This document shows positions 16,021-25,617 of a stretch of DNA of 33,184 nt, one piece after another. The notes below the pieces were generated by a model, which saw only the letters and a list, made by a program, of their open reading frames with translations, was not told where the DNA came from and did not search any database. This stretch comes from Pseudomonadota bacterium. Its GTDB lineage: Bacteria; Pseudomonadota; Gammaproteobacteria; Pseudomonadales; UBA5518. The DNA is taken from the NCBI GenBank assembly GCA_963204845.1, contig CAUJIL010000096.1, forward strand, positions 1 through 33,184, written 5' to 3'. The position numbers and the translations under genes were made by a program. Each line of letters opens with the position of its first letter. Position 1 is the first letter of the stretch.

Positions 16021-17325
16021 ATGAGCAGGAACGCGCAGGCGCTGTCGGTGCTGATCGTGAGCACGCTGGCTTTCACCGTGTGCTTCATGGTCTGGATGAT
16101 GTTCGGCGTGATCGGCATCCCGATCCGTGAGGAGCTCGGGCTCAACGCGACCGAGTTCGGCTTGCTCGCCGCGACGCCGGTGCTGACCGGCTCGCTGGTG
16201 CGCGTGCCGCTCGGCATGTGGACCGACCGCTTCGGCGGCCGCATCGTGCTGTTCACGCTGATGATGCTGTGCGTGGTGCCGATCTGGCTGATCGGCTACG
16301 CCACCGAGTTCTGGCACTTCCTGGTGCTCGGCCTGTTCGTCGGCATCGCCGGTGGTTCGTTCTCGGTCGGCACGCCGTACGTGGCGCGCTGGTTCCCGCG
16401 TGAACGACAGGGCTTCGCGATGGGCATCTACGGTGCGGGCAACTCCGGCGCCGCGGTCAACAAGTTCGTCGCGCCGGCGATCGTGGTCGCCTTCGGCTGG
16501 ACGGTGGTTCCGCAGACCTATGCCGTCGTGATGCTGGCGACCGCGCTGCTGTTCTGGGCGTTCTCGCACACCGATCACGACCATCACGTCGATGCCGGCG
16601 TGACGTGGCGCGAGCAACTCGTGGTGCTGCGCGATCCCAGGGTCTGGAAGCTCTGCCAGTACTACTCGATCGTCTTCGGCGGCTACGTCGCGCTCAGCCT
16701 GTGGATGGTGCAGTACTACGTGGGCGAGTACGGACTCGACATCCGTGCCGCGGCGCTGCTGGCGGCCTGCTTCTCGCTGCCCGGCGGCGTGCTGCGCGCG
16801 ATCGGCGGCTGGCTGTCCGACCGCTACGGCGCGCACCAGGTCACGTGGTGGGTGATGTGGGTGAGCTGGATCTGCCTGTTCATCCTCAGCTACCCGCAGA
16901 CCGATTTCTCGATCATGACCGTCGACGGTCCGAAGAGCTTCCATCTCGGGCTCGACGTCTGGTCCTTCTCGATCCTGATGTTCGTGCTCGGCGTGGCCTG
17001 GGCCTTCGGCAAGGCGTCGGTGTTCAAGTACATCTCCGACGACTACCCGCACAACATCGGCGTGATCTCCGGGGTCGTCGGCCTGGCCGGCGGACTCGGC
17101 GGCTTCATCCTGCCGATTATCTTCGGCGCCCTCGTCGATCTCACCGGCGTGCGCTCCAGCGCCTTCATGTTCCTCTACGGCGTGGTCTGGATGTCGCTGA
17201 TCTGGATGTATTTCACCGAGGTCCGCAAGACCGAGGTCATGGGCCGGCACGCGCCGGAATTCAGCCTGCGCGGCGCCGTTGCGCCCGCGCCCGCGCCCGC
17301 GCCCGCAGTGGAGGGGATGCAATGA
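16021..17325 (+). CDS. narK1: Nitrate/nitrite transporter, NarK1-type MFS
   Basis: FMVWMMFGVIGIPIREELGLNATEFGLLAATPVLTGSLVRVPLGMWTDRFGGR; GGSFSVGTPYVARWFPRERQGFAMGIYGAGNSGAAVNKF (nitrate-signature-like). ATG 16021 with GGAGG upstream. Confidence 0.9.
   Translation: MSRNAQALSVLIVSTLAFTVCFMVWMMFGVIGIPIREELGLNATEFGLLAATPVLTGSLVRVPLGMWTDRFGGRIVLFTLMMLCVVPIWLIGYATEFWHFLVLGLFVGIAGGSFSVGTPYVARWFPRERQGFAMGIYGAGNSGAAVNKFVAPAIVVAFGWTVVPQTYAVVMLATALLFWAFSHTDHDHHVDAGVTWREQLVVLRDPRVWKLCQYYSIVFGGYVALSLWMVQYYVGEYGLDIRAAALLAACFSLPGGVLRAIGGWLSDRYGAHQVTWWVMWVSWICLFILSYPQTDFSIMTVDGPKSFHLGLDVWSFSILMFVLGVAWAFGKASVFKYISDDYPHNIGVISGVVGLAGGLGGFILPIIFGALVDLTGVRSSAFMFLYGVVWMSLIWMYFTEVRKTEVMGRHAPEFSLRGAVAPAPAPAPAVEGMQ
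17281..17306 (+). repeat. GCGCCC hexanucleotide microsatellite (four units plus GC)
   Basis: gcgcccgcgcccgcgcccgcgcccgc, in frame as Ala-Pro repeats at the NarK1 C-terminus. Confidence 0.9.
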
Positions 17326-18734
17326 ACGACCGGGAACCGTGTGGAAGGCTGCTGCGCGTCTGGACGCCGGAGGACCGCGCGTTCTGGGAAACGCAGGGGC
17401 GTGCGATCGCGAACCAGAACCTGTGGATCTCGATCCCGGCGCTGTTCCTCGCCTTCGCGGTCTGGATGGTGTGGAGCGCCGTGGTGACCAAGCTGCCGGC
17501 GGTCGGCTTCGCGTACAGCACCGACCAGCTGTTCTGGCTGACCGCGCTGCCGGCGCTCGCCGGCGCCACGTTGCGCATCTTCTACTCGTTCGTCGTGCCG
17601 GTGGTCGGCGGGCGGCGCTGGACCGTGGCGTCCACGCTGTCGCTGCTGGTGCCGTGCGCGGGCATCGGGGTGGCGGTACAGAATCCGCAGACACCGTACG
17701 CGGTGATGCTGCTGCTGGCGGCGCTGTGCGGTCTCGGTGGCGGCAACTTCTCGTCGTCGATGGCGAACATCAGCTTCTTCTTTCCCAAGGAGCGCAAGGG
17801 CTCCGCGCTCGGCCTCAACGCCGGCCTCGGCAATCTCGGCGTCTCGTCGGTGCAGTTCATGGTGCCGCTGGTGATCGCGGCCGGGATCTTCGGCTGGTTC
17901 GGCGGTGAACCGCAGACCATCGCGACCGCCGACGGCGGCACCGCGCAGGTGTGGCTGCAGAACGCGGCCTTCGTGTGGATGGTGCCGATCGTGGTCGTAT
18001 CCCTGCTCGCCTTCCTGATGATGCACGACATCGCCGACGCGCGATCCTCGTTCGCCGAGCAGGCGGTGATCTTCCGCAACCGCCACAACTGGATCATGTG
18101 CTGGCTGTACCTGGGCACCTTCGGTTCGTTCATCGGCTTCTCGGCGGGATTCCCGCTGCTGATCAAGAGCCAGTTCCCGGGTGTGGATCCGCTCGGGTTC
18201 GCCTGGATGGGCCCGTTCGCCGGCGCGCTGATCCGACCGGTCGGGGGATGGCTGTCGGACCGTGTGGGCGGCGCCCGCGTCACCTTGTGGAATTTCGTGG
18301 CAATGGTCGCGGGCGTGGTGCTCGCGCTGCAGTTCCTCCCCGATCCCGGCGTGGCAGGCGCAGCCGGCAATCTGACCGGCTTCTTCCTCGCGTTCATGCT
18401 GCTGTTCCTGACCGCCGGGATCGGCAACGGATCGACGTTCCGCATGATCCCGGTGATCTTCATGGACGAGTGCATCGAGGCCGCGCGCGGCCGTGGCGCC
18501 GAGGCCGAGGCGAATTCCGCAAGGGAAGGCAACAAGCAAGCCGCGGCGGTACTCGGATTCAGCGCCGCGATCGGTGCCTACGGCGGCTTCTTCATTCCCA
18601 AGAGCTACGGTACCTCGCTCGCCCTGACCGGCAGCCCGCACGCGGCGTTGTGGGCGTTCATCGTGTTCTACCTCAGCTGCATCGTGATCACCTGGTGGTT
18701 CTACGCCCGGCCTGGCGCGGCGCGCCCGTGCTGA
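17322..18734 (+). CDS. narK2: Nitrate/nitrite transporter, NarK2-type MFS
   Basis: LPALAGATLRIFYSFVVPVVGGRRWT; GLGGGNFSSSMANISFFFPKERKGSALGLNAGLGNLGVSSVQFMVPLV nitrate signature; ATGA overlap with narK1. Confidence 0.92.
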   Translation: MNDREPCGRLLRVWTPEDRAFWETQGRAIANQNLWISIPALFLAFAVWMVWSAVVTKLPAVGFAYSTDQLFWLTALPALAGATLRIFYSFVVPVVGGRRWTVASTLSLLVPCAGIGVAVQNPQTPYAVMLLLAALCGLGGGNFSSSMANISFFFPKERKGSALGLNAGLGNLGVSSVQFMVPLVIAAGIFGWFGGEPQTIATADGGTAQVWLQNAAFVWMVPIVVVSLLAFLMMHDIADARSSFAEQAVIFRNRHNWIMCWLYLGTFGSFIGFSAGFPLLIKSQFPGVDPLGFAWMGPFAGALIRPVGGWLSDRVGGARVTLWNFVAMVAGVVLALQFLPDPGVAGAAGNLTGFFLAFMLLFLTAGIGNGSTFRMIPVIFMDECIEAARGRGAEAEANSAREGNKQAAAVLGFSAAIGAYGGFFIPKSYGTSLALTGSPHAALWAFIVFYLSCIVITWWFYARPGAARPC

Positions 18735-18774
18735 TCGGACCGGTGACACGCAGCGAATCCGCGGAGCAGACGAC

Positions 18775-21700
18775 ATGAGCCATTTCATCGACCGCCTGAA
18801 GTACTTCTCCCGCCGGCGCGAAACTTTCGCCGACGGTCATGGCACCACCACCGGCGAGGACCGCAGCTGGGAGGACGCGTACCGCGATCGCTGGGCGCAC
18901 GATCGCGTGGTGCGTTCCACGCACGGCGTGAACTGCACCGGCTCCTGCTCGTGGAAGATCCACGTCAAGGGCGGCATCGTGACCTGGGAGACACAGCAGA
19001 CGGACTACCCGCGCACGCGCCCCGACATGCAGAACCACGAGCCGCGCGGGTGCGCGCGCGGCGCGAGCTACTCGTGGTACCTCTACAGCGCGAACCGCCT
19101 GAAGTACCCGATGGTGCGCGCGCGGCTGCTGCGCCACTGGCGGGAGGCGCGGCGCACGCTCGATCCGGTGGCGGCGTGGGAGTCGATCGTCGCCGACGGG
19201 GCGAAGCGGCGCGACTACCAGGGCCGTCGCGGCCTGGGTGGTTTCGTGCGCGCTGGCTGGGACGAGGTGAACGAGATCGTCGCCGCCGCGAACGTGCACA
19301 CGATCCACCGCCACGGCCCCGATCGCATCATCGGCTTCTCGCCGATCCCGGCGATGTCGATGGTCAGCTACGCGGCCGGCAGCCGCTACCTGAGCCTGAT
19401 CGGCGGCGTGTGCATGAGCTTCTACGACTGGTACTGCGATCTGCCGCCCTCGAGCCCGCAGACCTGGGGCGAGCAGACCGACGTGCCCGAATCCGCCGAC
19501 TGGTATCACAGCGGCTATATCATCGCCTGGGGTTCGAACGTCCCGCAGACGCGCACGCCCGATGCGCACTTCTTCACCGAGGTGCGCTACCGCGGCACCA
19601 AGACGGTGGCGGTCACGCCGGACTACTCCGAGGTGGCCAAGCTCGCCGATCTGTGGCTGCATCCGCGCCAGGGGACCGACGCCGCGCTCGCGATGGCGAG
19701 GGGGCACGTGATCCTCTCCGAATACTACTTCCGGTGCCGCAGCGCGTACTTCGACGACTACGCGCGCCGCTTCACCGACCTGCCGATGCTGGTGCTGCTG
19801 AAGGAGCGCACCGGCGCCGACGGTCGAACGCTGCTGGTGCCGGACCGCTACCTGCGCGCCGCCGATTTCCCGGGCAACCTCGGGCAGCCCAACAACCCCG
19901 AGTGGAAGACGCTCGCCTGCGATGCCGACGGCAGGGTGGTGGTGCCGAACGGCGCCATCGGCTTCCGCTGGGGGCCGGACGGGCGACCCGACCAGGGGCA
20001 GTGGAACCTGGAGGCGAAGGAGGCGAACCAGGGCGCCGGGGTGCGCCTGCGCCTGTCGGTGACCGAGTCGAACGAGTCCCCCGAGCTGCGGGGCGTCGGC
20101 TTTCCGTACTTCGGCGGCATCGAGACCCCGCACTTCGATCACAACCCGGGCGCCGACGTGACGCTGCGGGAGGTGCCGGTGCAGCGGATCCGGCTCGGGG
20201 ACGCCGACGACGCCGCCGAGGTGGTGGCCGCGACGGTGTTCGATCTGCTCGCGGCCAACTACGGCGTCGCGTGCGGAACCGGCGCCGGAGCCGCGGAACC
20301 CGACTACGACGCCGACGCGCCGTACACGCCGGCGTGGCAGGAGCGCATCACCGGCGTGCCGCGCGAGCAGGTGATCGCGATCGCGCGCGAGTTCGCCGAC
20401 AACGCCGAGCGCACGCAGGGGCGCTCGATGGTGATCATCGGCGCGGCGATGAACCACTGGTACCACTCGGACATGAACTACCGCGGCATCATCAACCTGC
20501 TGATGCTCTGTGGCTGCATCGGCAAGTCCGGCGGCGGCTGGGCGCATTACGTGGGGCAGGAGAAGCTGCGCCCGCAGACCGGCTGGACCGCACTCGCCTT
20601 CGCGCTGGACTGGATCCGCCCGCCGCGGCAGATGAACTCGACCAGCTTCTTCTATGCGCATACCGACCAGTGGCGCTACGAGAAGCTCACGGTCGAGGAG
20701 ATCCTGTCGCCGCTGGCCGACCGCGGTGCCTTCGGCGGCAGCATGATCGACTACAACGTGCGCGCCGAGCGCATGGGCTGGCTGCCGTCGGCGCCGCAGC
20801 TGCAGACCAATCCGCTGCAGGTGGTTCGCGACGCGCAGGCCGCCGGCAAGGATCCGGTGCAGTATGCGGTCGAGGCGCTCGCCGACGGCACGCTGCGCAT
20901 GAGCTGCGAGGATCCCGACCATCCCGACAACTGGCCGCGCAACATGTTCGTGTGGCGCTCGAACCTGCTGGGCTCGAGCGGCAAGGGGCACGAGTATTTC
21001 CTGAAACACCTGCTCGGCACCGCGCACGGCGTGCAGGGCCGCGACCTGGGCGCGGACGAAGCCCGGCCCGCCGAGGTCGTGTGGCACGAGCACGCGCCCG
21101 AGGGCAAGCTCGACCTGCTGGTCACGCTCGATTTCCGCATGAGCACCACTTGCCTCTATTCCGACATCGTGCTGCCGACCGCGACCTGGTACGAGAAGAA
21201 CGACCTCAACACCAGCGATATGCATCCGTTCATCCACCCGCTGTCGACCGCGGTCGACCCGGCCTGGGAGGCGCGCAGCGACTGGGAGATCTACAAGGGC
21301 TTCGCGCGCGCCTTCAGCGAGGTCTGCCGCGGTCATCTCGGCGTCGAGCGCGAGGTGGTGCTGACGCCGCTGATGCACGATTCGCCCGGCGAACTGGGGC
21401 AGGCCTTCGAGGTGCGCGACTGGAAGCGTGGCGAGGTCGAGCTGATCCCCGGCAAGACGGCGCCGCAGATCGGCGTGGTCGAACGCGACTACCCGAACGT
21501 GTACAAGCGCTTCACGGCGCTGGGACCGCTGATGGAGCGCGTCGGCAACGGCGGCAAGGGTATCGCGTGGGATACGCGTGACGAGGTCGCGGCGCTGGCC
21601 GAACTGAACGGCACGGTGCGCGAGGCAGGCGTGACGCAGGGGCTGCCGCGCATCGAATCCGATATCGACGCCGCCGAGACGGTGCTGATGCTGGCGCCGG

Positions 21701-22575
21701 AGACCAACGGCCACGTCGCGGTGAAGGCGTGGGAGGCGCTGGGGCGTCAGACCGGACGCGAACACGCGCACCTGGCGTTGCCGCGCGAGGACGAGAAGAT
21801 CCGCTTCCGCGACATCCAGGCGCAGCCGCGCAAGATCATCAGCTCGCCGACCTGGAGCGGGCTCGAATCCGAGAAGGTCTCGTACAACGCCGGTTACACC
21901 AACGTGCACGAACTGATCCCGTGGCGCACGCTGAGCGGCCGCCAGCAGTTCTACCAGGATCATCCGTGGATGCTCGCCTTCGGCGAGGCGCTGGTGAGCT
22001 ACCGTCCGCCGGTGGACCTGAAGACCACGGCCGGCATCCACGGCGTGCGTTCGAACGGCAACCCCGAAGTGCTGCTGAACTTCATCACGCCGCACCAGAA
22101 GTGGGGGATCCACTCCACCTACACCGACAACCTGCTGATGCTGACGCTGAGCCGCGGCGGCCCCTGCGTGTGGATCTCCGAGGACGACGCGCGCCGCGCC
22201 GGCATCGCCGACAACGACTGGATCGAGCTGTTCAACATCAACGGCGCGATCGCCGCGCGCGCGGTGGTGAGCCAGCGCGTGAAACCGGGCATGGTCATGA
22301 TGTACCACGCGCAGGAGAAGATCATCAACACGCCCGGCTCCGAGATCACCGGCGCGCGCGGCGGCATCCACAACTCGGTGACGCGCATCGTGCCCAAGCC
22401 GACCCACATGATCGGCGGCTACGCGCAGCTCAGCTACGGCTTCAACTACTACGGCACGATCGGCACCAACCGCGACGAGTTCGTCGTCGTGCGCCGCATG
22501 GCGCAGGTGGACTGGCTCGATACGCCGGCCGGCACCGACGTGCAGGTGCCGCATGCACAGGAGGCGACCCGATGA
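18775..22575 (+). CDS. narG: Respiratory nitrate reductase alpha subunit
   Basis: 1266 aa; THGVNCTGSCSWKIHVKGGIVTWETQQTDYP...EPRGCARGASYSWYLYSANRLKYP; YDWYCDLPPSSPQTWGEQTDVPESADWYHSGYIIAWGSN; STTCLYSDIVLPTATWYEKNDLNTSDMHPFIHP. Confidence 0.98.
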   Translation: MSHFIDRLKYFSRRRETFADGHGTTTGEDRSWEDAYRDRWAHDRVVRSTHGVNCTGSCSWKIHVKGGIVTWETQQTDYPRTRPDMQNHEPRGCARGASYSWYLYSANRLKYPMVRARLLRHWREARRTLDPVAAWESIVADGAKRRDYQGRRGLGGFVRAGWDEVNEIVAAANVHTIHRHGPDRIIGFSPIPAMSMVSYAAGSRYLSLIGGVCMSFYDWYCDLPPSSPQTWGEQTDVPESADWYHSGYIIAWGSNVPQTRTPDAHFFTEVRYRGTKTVAVTPDYSEVAKLADLWLHPRQGTDAALAMARGHVILSEYYFRCRSAYFDDYARRFTDLPMLVLLKERTGADGRTLLVPDRYLRAADFPGNLGQPNNPEWKTLACDADGRVVVPNGAIGFRWGPDGRPDQGQWNLEAKEANQGAGVRLRLSVTESNESPELRGVGFPYFGGIETPHFDHNPGADVTLREVPVQRIRLGDADDAAEVVAATVFDLLAANYGVACGTGAGAAEPDYDADAPYTPAWQERITGVPREQVIAIAREFADNAERTQGRSMVIIGAAMNHWYHSDMNYRGIINLLMLCGCIGKSGGGWAHYVGQEKLRPQTGWTALAFALDWIRPPRQMNSTSFFYAHTDQWRYEKLTVEEILSPLADRGAFGGSMIDYNVRAERMGWLPSAPQLQTNPLQVVRDAQAAGKDPVQYAVEALADGTLRMSCEDPDHPDNWPRNMFVWRSNLLGSSGKGHEYFLKHLLGTAHGVQGRDLGADEARPAEVVWHEHAPEGKLDLLVTLDFRMSTTCLYSDIVLPTATWYEKNDLNTSDMHPFIHPLSTAVDPAWEARSDWEIYKGFARAFSEVCRGHLGVEREVVLTPLMHDSPGELGQAFEVRDWKRGEVELIPGKTAPQIGVVERDYPNVYKRFTALGPLMERVGNGGKGIAWDTRDEVAALAELNGTVREAGVTQGLPRIESDIDAAETVLMLAPETNGHVAVKAWEALGRQTGREHAHLALPREDEKIRFRDIQAQPRKIISSPTWSGLESEKVSYNAGYTNVHELIPWRTLSGRQQFYQDHPWMLAFGEALVSYRPPVDLKTTAGIHGVRSNGNPEVLLNFITPHQKWGIHSTYTDNLLMLTLSRGGPCVWISEDDARRAGIADNDWIELFNINGAIAARAVVSQRVKPGMVMMYHAQEKIINTPGSEITGARGGIHNSVTRIVPKPTHMIGGYAQLSYGFNYYGTIGTNRDEFVVVRRMAQVDWLDTPAGTDVQVPHAQEATR

Positions 22576-24089
22576 AAGTACGCGCACAGATCGGCATGGT
22601 GCTCAACCTCGACAAGTGCATCGGCTGTCATACCTGCTCGGTGACCTGCAAGAACGTGTGGACCAGCCGTCCCGGCGTCGAGTACGCGTGGTTCAACAAC
22701 GTCGAGAGCAAGCCCGGCATCGGCTACCCGAAGCGCTGGGAGGACCAGGATCGCTGGCACGGCGGCTGGGAACGTCGCGAGGACGGCAGCCTCGGCTTGC
22801 GCCAGGGCGGCAAGGCGAAGCTGCTGTCGCGGATCTTCTCCAACCCGAACATGCCCGAGATCGACGACTACTACGAGCCGTTCACCTTCGATTACGAACA
22901 CCTGCACTCGGCGCCGGAGATGACGGCGGCGCCGACGGCGCGCCCGCGCAGCCTGGTCACCGGCAAGCGCATGCAGAAGATCGAGTGGGGCCCGAACTGG
23001 GAGGAGATCCTGGGCGGGGAGTTCGCGAAGCGATCGGCGGACAGCAACTTCGAACAGCTGCAGAAGGACACCTACGGCCAGTTCGAGAACACCTTCATGA
23101 TGTACCTGCCGCGGCTCTGCGAGCACTGCCTGAATCCGGCCTGCGTCGCGAGCTGTCCCTCGGGCTCGATCTACAAGCGCGAGGAAGACGGCGTGGTGCT
23201 GATCGACCAGGACAAGTGCCGCGGCTGGCGGATGTGCGTCTCGGGCTGTCCGTACAAGAAGATCTACTACAACTGGAAGTCCGGCAAGGCCGAGAAGTGC
23301 ACCTTCTGCTATCCGCGCATCGAGGCGGGCCTGCCCACCGTGTGCTCGGAAACCTGCGTGGGGCGCATCCGCTACCTCGGCGTGCTGCTCTACGACGCCG
23401 ACCGCATCGCCGAGGCGGCGTCGGTGGCCGACGAGAAGGATCTCTACCGCGCCCAGCTCGGGGTGTTCCTCGATCCGGCCGATCCGCAGGTGATCGCCGC
23501 GGCACGCCGTGACGGCATCCCCGAGGCGTGGATCGAGGCCGCACGCCGGAGCCCGGTCTACCGCATGGCGATGGACTGGAAGATCGCGCTGCCGCTGCAC
23601 CCCGAGTACCGCACGCTGCCGATGGTCTGGTACGTGCCGCCGCTGTCGCCGATCACGGCCGCCGCCGGGCAGCTCGGCAGCAAGGGCGTGATCCCCGACG
23701 TCGGCGAGCTGCGCATCCCGGTGCAGTACCTCGCGAACCTGCTCACGGCCGGTGACCCGGTGCCGGTCGTTGCGGCGCTGGAGCGCCTGCTCGCGATGCG
23801 CGCCTGGCAGCGCGCGCGCCACGTCGACGGCACGCCGGATGCCGCCGCGCTCGCACAGGTGGGGCTGGACGAGGCCGAGGCGCAGCGCATGTACGAGTTG
23901 CTGGCGATCGCCAACCACGAGGATCGCTTCGTGATTCCGTCCACGCACCGCGAGTACGCGGAGGACGCCTTCGAGCTGCGCGGTGGCTGCGGCTTCAGCT
24001 TCGGCAACGGCTGCTCGGACGGCGCCAGCGACGCGAGCCTGTTTGGCAGCGGCCGCCGGCGCACGATTCCCGTGAAACTGATCGATTGA
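22572..24089 (+). CDS. narH: Respiratory nitrate reductase beta subunit (Fe-S)
   Basis: LDKCIGCHTCSVTCKNVWTSRPGVEYAWFNNVESKPGIGYPK; CEHCLNPACVASCPSGSIYKREEDGVVLIDQDKCRGWRMCVSGCPYKKIYYNWKSGKAEKCTFC. Confidence 0.98.
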   Translation: MKVRAQIGMVLNLDKCIGCHTCSVTCKNVWTSRPGVEYAWFNNVESKPGIGYPKRWEDQDRWHGGWERREDGSLGLRQGGKAKLLSRIFSNPNMPEIDDYYEPFTFDYEHLHSAPEMTAAPTARPRSLVTGKRMQKIEWGPNWEEILGGEFAKRSADSNFEQLQKDTYGQFENTFMMYLPRLCEHCLNPACVASCPSGSIYKREEDGVVLIDQDKCRGWRMCVSGCPYKKIYYNWKSGKAEKCTFCYPRIEAGLPTVCSETCVGRIRYLGVLLYDADRIAEAASVADEKDLYRAQLGVFLDPADPQVIAAARRDGIPEAWIEAARRSPVYRMAMDWKIALPLHPEYRTLPMVWYVPPLSPITAAAGQLGSKGVIPDVGELRIPVQYLANLLTAGDPVPVVAALERLLAMRAWQRARHVDGTPDAAALAQVGLDEAEAQRMYELLAIANHEDRFVIPSTHREYAEDAFELRGGCGFSFGNGCSDGASDASLFGSGRRRTIPVKLID

Positions 24090-24100
24090 GGGGCACGCCG

Positions 24101-24838
24101 ATGAACGCCTTGTCGCCGCAACCCGATCCCGCGACCGCCGCCGCGCTGCGCGCGCTCGCGCGGTTGATCGACTATCCCGACCACGCGCTGCGCGAGGCCC
24201 TGCCGGAACTGCGCACGATGCTGCACGCGGCCCGCGACGGCGGTGCGTGCATCGCGGCCGATCGCCTCGCCGCGCTCGACGCGACGATCGCGCAGATCGC
24301 CGCTGCCGATGCGCTCGACGCCGAAGCCGAGTACGTGCGCGTGTTCGATTCCGGCCGCGCGTGCTCGCTGCACCTGTTCGAGCACGTGCACGGCGATTCG
24401 CGCGAGCGCGGCCAGGCGCTGGTCGATCTGCGGCGCAGCTACGAGGACGTCGGGCTGCTGCTCGCGCCCGGGGAGCTGCCCGACTACCTGCCGGTGGTGC
24501 TCGAGTTCGCCTCGACCCAGCCGCCCGCCGAGGCGCGGGCGTTTCTCGGCGAGCTGGTGCACATCATGAACGCGATCCACGCGGCACTGCGGCGCCTGCA
24601 GTCCGCTTACGCGGCGGTGATCGCCGCGGTGGTCGAACTCGCCGGCGAGCGCGTCACGGCGGTGGACGCGCCGGCGGAGCCCGCCATCGACGCGCTGTGG
24701 GAGGAACCGCCCGCCTTCGACGGCTGCGCGTCGTACGGTCGGCGCGCACCGCCGCCCGTCAGCGTCGATCCGGTGCGCCTGGTCGGCGAAGCCCAACACA
24801 CCGCGGTCCCTTGTTCCCCGCACGGAGTCATGCCATGA
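24101..24838 (+). CDS. narJ: Nitrate reductase molybdenum cofactor assembly chaperone
   Basis: LARLIDYPDHALREALPEL; EYVRVFDSGRACSLHLFEHVHGDSRERGQALVDLRRSYEDVGLLLAPGELPDYLPVVLEF; position between narH and narI. Confidence 0.96.
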   Translation: MNALSPQPDPATAAALRALARLIDYPDHALREALPELRTMLHAARDGGACIAADRLAALDATIAQIAAADALDAEAEYVRVFDSGRACSLHLFEHVHGDSRERGQALVDLRRSYEDVGLLLAPGELPDYLPVVLEFASTQPPAEARAFLGELVHIMNAIHAALRRLQSAYAAVIAAVVELAGERVTAVDAPAEPAIDALWEEPPAFDGCASYGRRAPPPVSVDPVRLVGEAQHTAVPCSPHGVMP

Positions 24839-25554
24839 ACGCGCTCGATCATCTGCTGTTCGGGATCTATCCCTACGTCTGCATGGCCGTGTTCCTGGTC
24901 GGCAGCCTGATCCGCTTCGACCGTGACCAGTACACGTGGAAGAGCGACTCCTCGGAGCTGTTGCGCCGCGGGCAGTTGCGGCTGGCGAACAACCTGTTCC
25001 ACATCGGCGTGCTGTTCCTGTTCTTCGGACACCTGTTCGGCATGCTGACCCCGCACTTCGTCTACGAACCGTTCCTCGACAGCGGCACCAAGCAGCTGCT
25101 GGCGATGGTGAGCGGCGGCATCGCCGGTGTGCTGGGTTTCATCGGTCTGACGCTGCTGCTGCACCGGCGGCTGTTCGACGAGCGCATCCGCGCCGAGTCG
25201 AAACCGGGCGACATCCTGATCGCGCTGCTGCTGTGGCTGCAATTGCTGCTCGGGCTGGCGACGATCCCGCTGTCGGCCCAGCACCTCGACGGCAGCACGA
25301 TGCTGAAGCTCGCCGGATGGGCGCAGCGCATCGTGAGTTTTCGCGCCGACGCGGTGCCGCTGCTGGCCGACGTGGGCTGGGTGTTCAAGGCGCACATGTT
25401 CCTCGGCATGACCGTGTTCCTGGTCTTCCCGTTCACACGCCTGGTGCATGTGTGGAGCGGCTTCGCGAGCCTGTTCTACCTGGTGCGCGCGCCGCAGATC
25501 GTGCGCTCGCGCCGCCTCGATCCGGCGCTCGAGCGGATGCGCCGCGGCGGCTGA
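24835..25554 (+). CDS. narI: Respiratory nitrate reductase gamma subunit (cytochrome b)
   Basis: FGIYPYVCMAVFLVGSLIRFDRDQYTWKSDSSELL; candidate heme His in NNLFHIGVLFLFFGHLFGM and KAHMFLGMTVFLVFPFTRLVHVWS. Confidence 0.97.
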   Translation: MNALDHLLFGIYPYVCMAVFLVGSLIRFDRDQYTWKSDSSELLRRGQLRLANNLFHIGVLFLFFGHLFGMLTPHFVYEPFLDSGTKQLLAMVSGGIAGVLGFIGLTLLLHRRLFDERIRAESKPGDILIALLLWLQLLLGLATIPLSAQHLDGSTMLKLAGWAQRIVSFRADAVPLLADVGWVFKAHMFLGMTVFLVFPFTRLVHVWSGFASLFYLVRAPQIVRSRRLDPALERMRRGG

Positions 25555-25587
25555 GCCCCGCGGCGCGCCGGGCGCGCCACTTCCAGA

Positions 25588-25617
25588 GGGCGGGCGCTGT
25601 GCTCTAGCGCCCCGCCC
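25588..25617. terminator. Candidate hairpin between convergent narI and M28 peptidase genes
   Basis: GGGCGGGCGC-tgtgctcta-GCGCCCCGCCC (10-bp stem with one bulged C); adjacent GGCGCGC-CGG-GCGCGCC at 25562-25578. No obvious T-tract. Confidence 0.35.

Noticed and set aside
15865-17694. 609-aa minus-strand ORF opposite narK1
   Set aside because: Shadow frame of a clear MFS transporter with no domain motifs.
18688-22587. 1299-aa minus-strand ORF covering all of narG
   Set aside because: Antisense to an unambiguous narG; Arg/His/Val/Ala-rich low-complexity translation typical of stop-poor antisense frames in GC-rich DNA.
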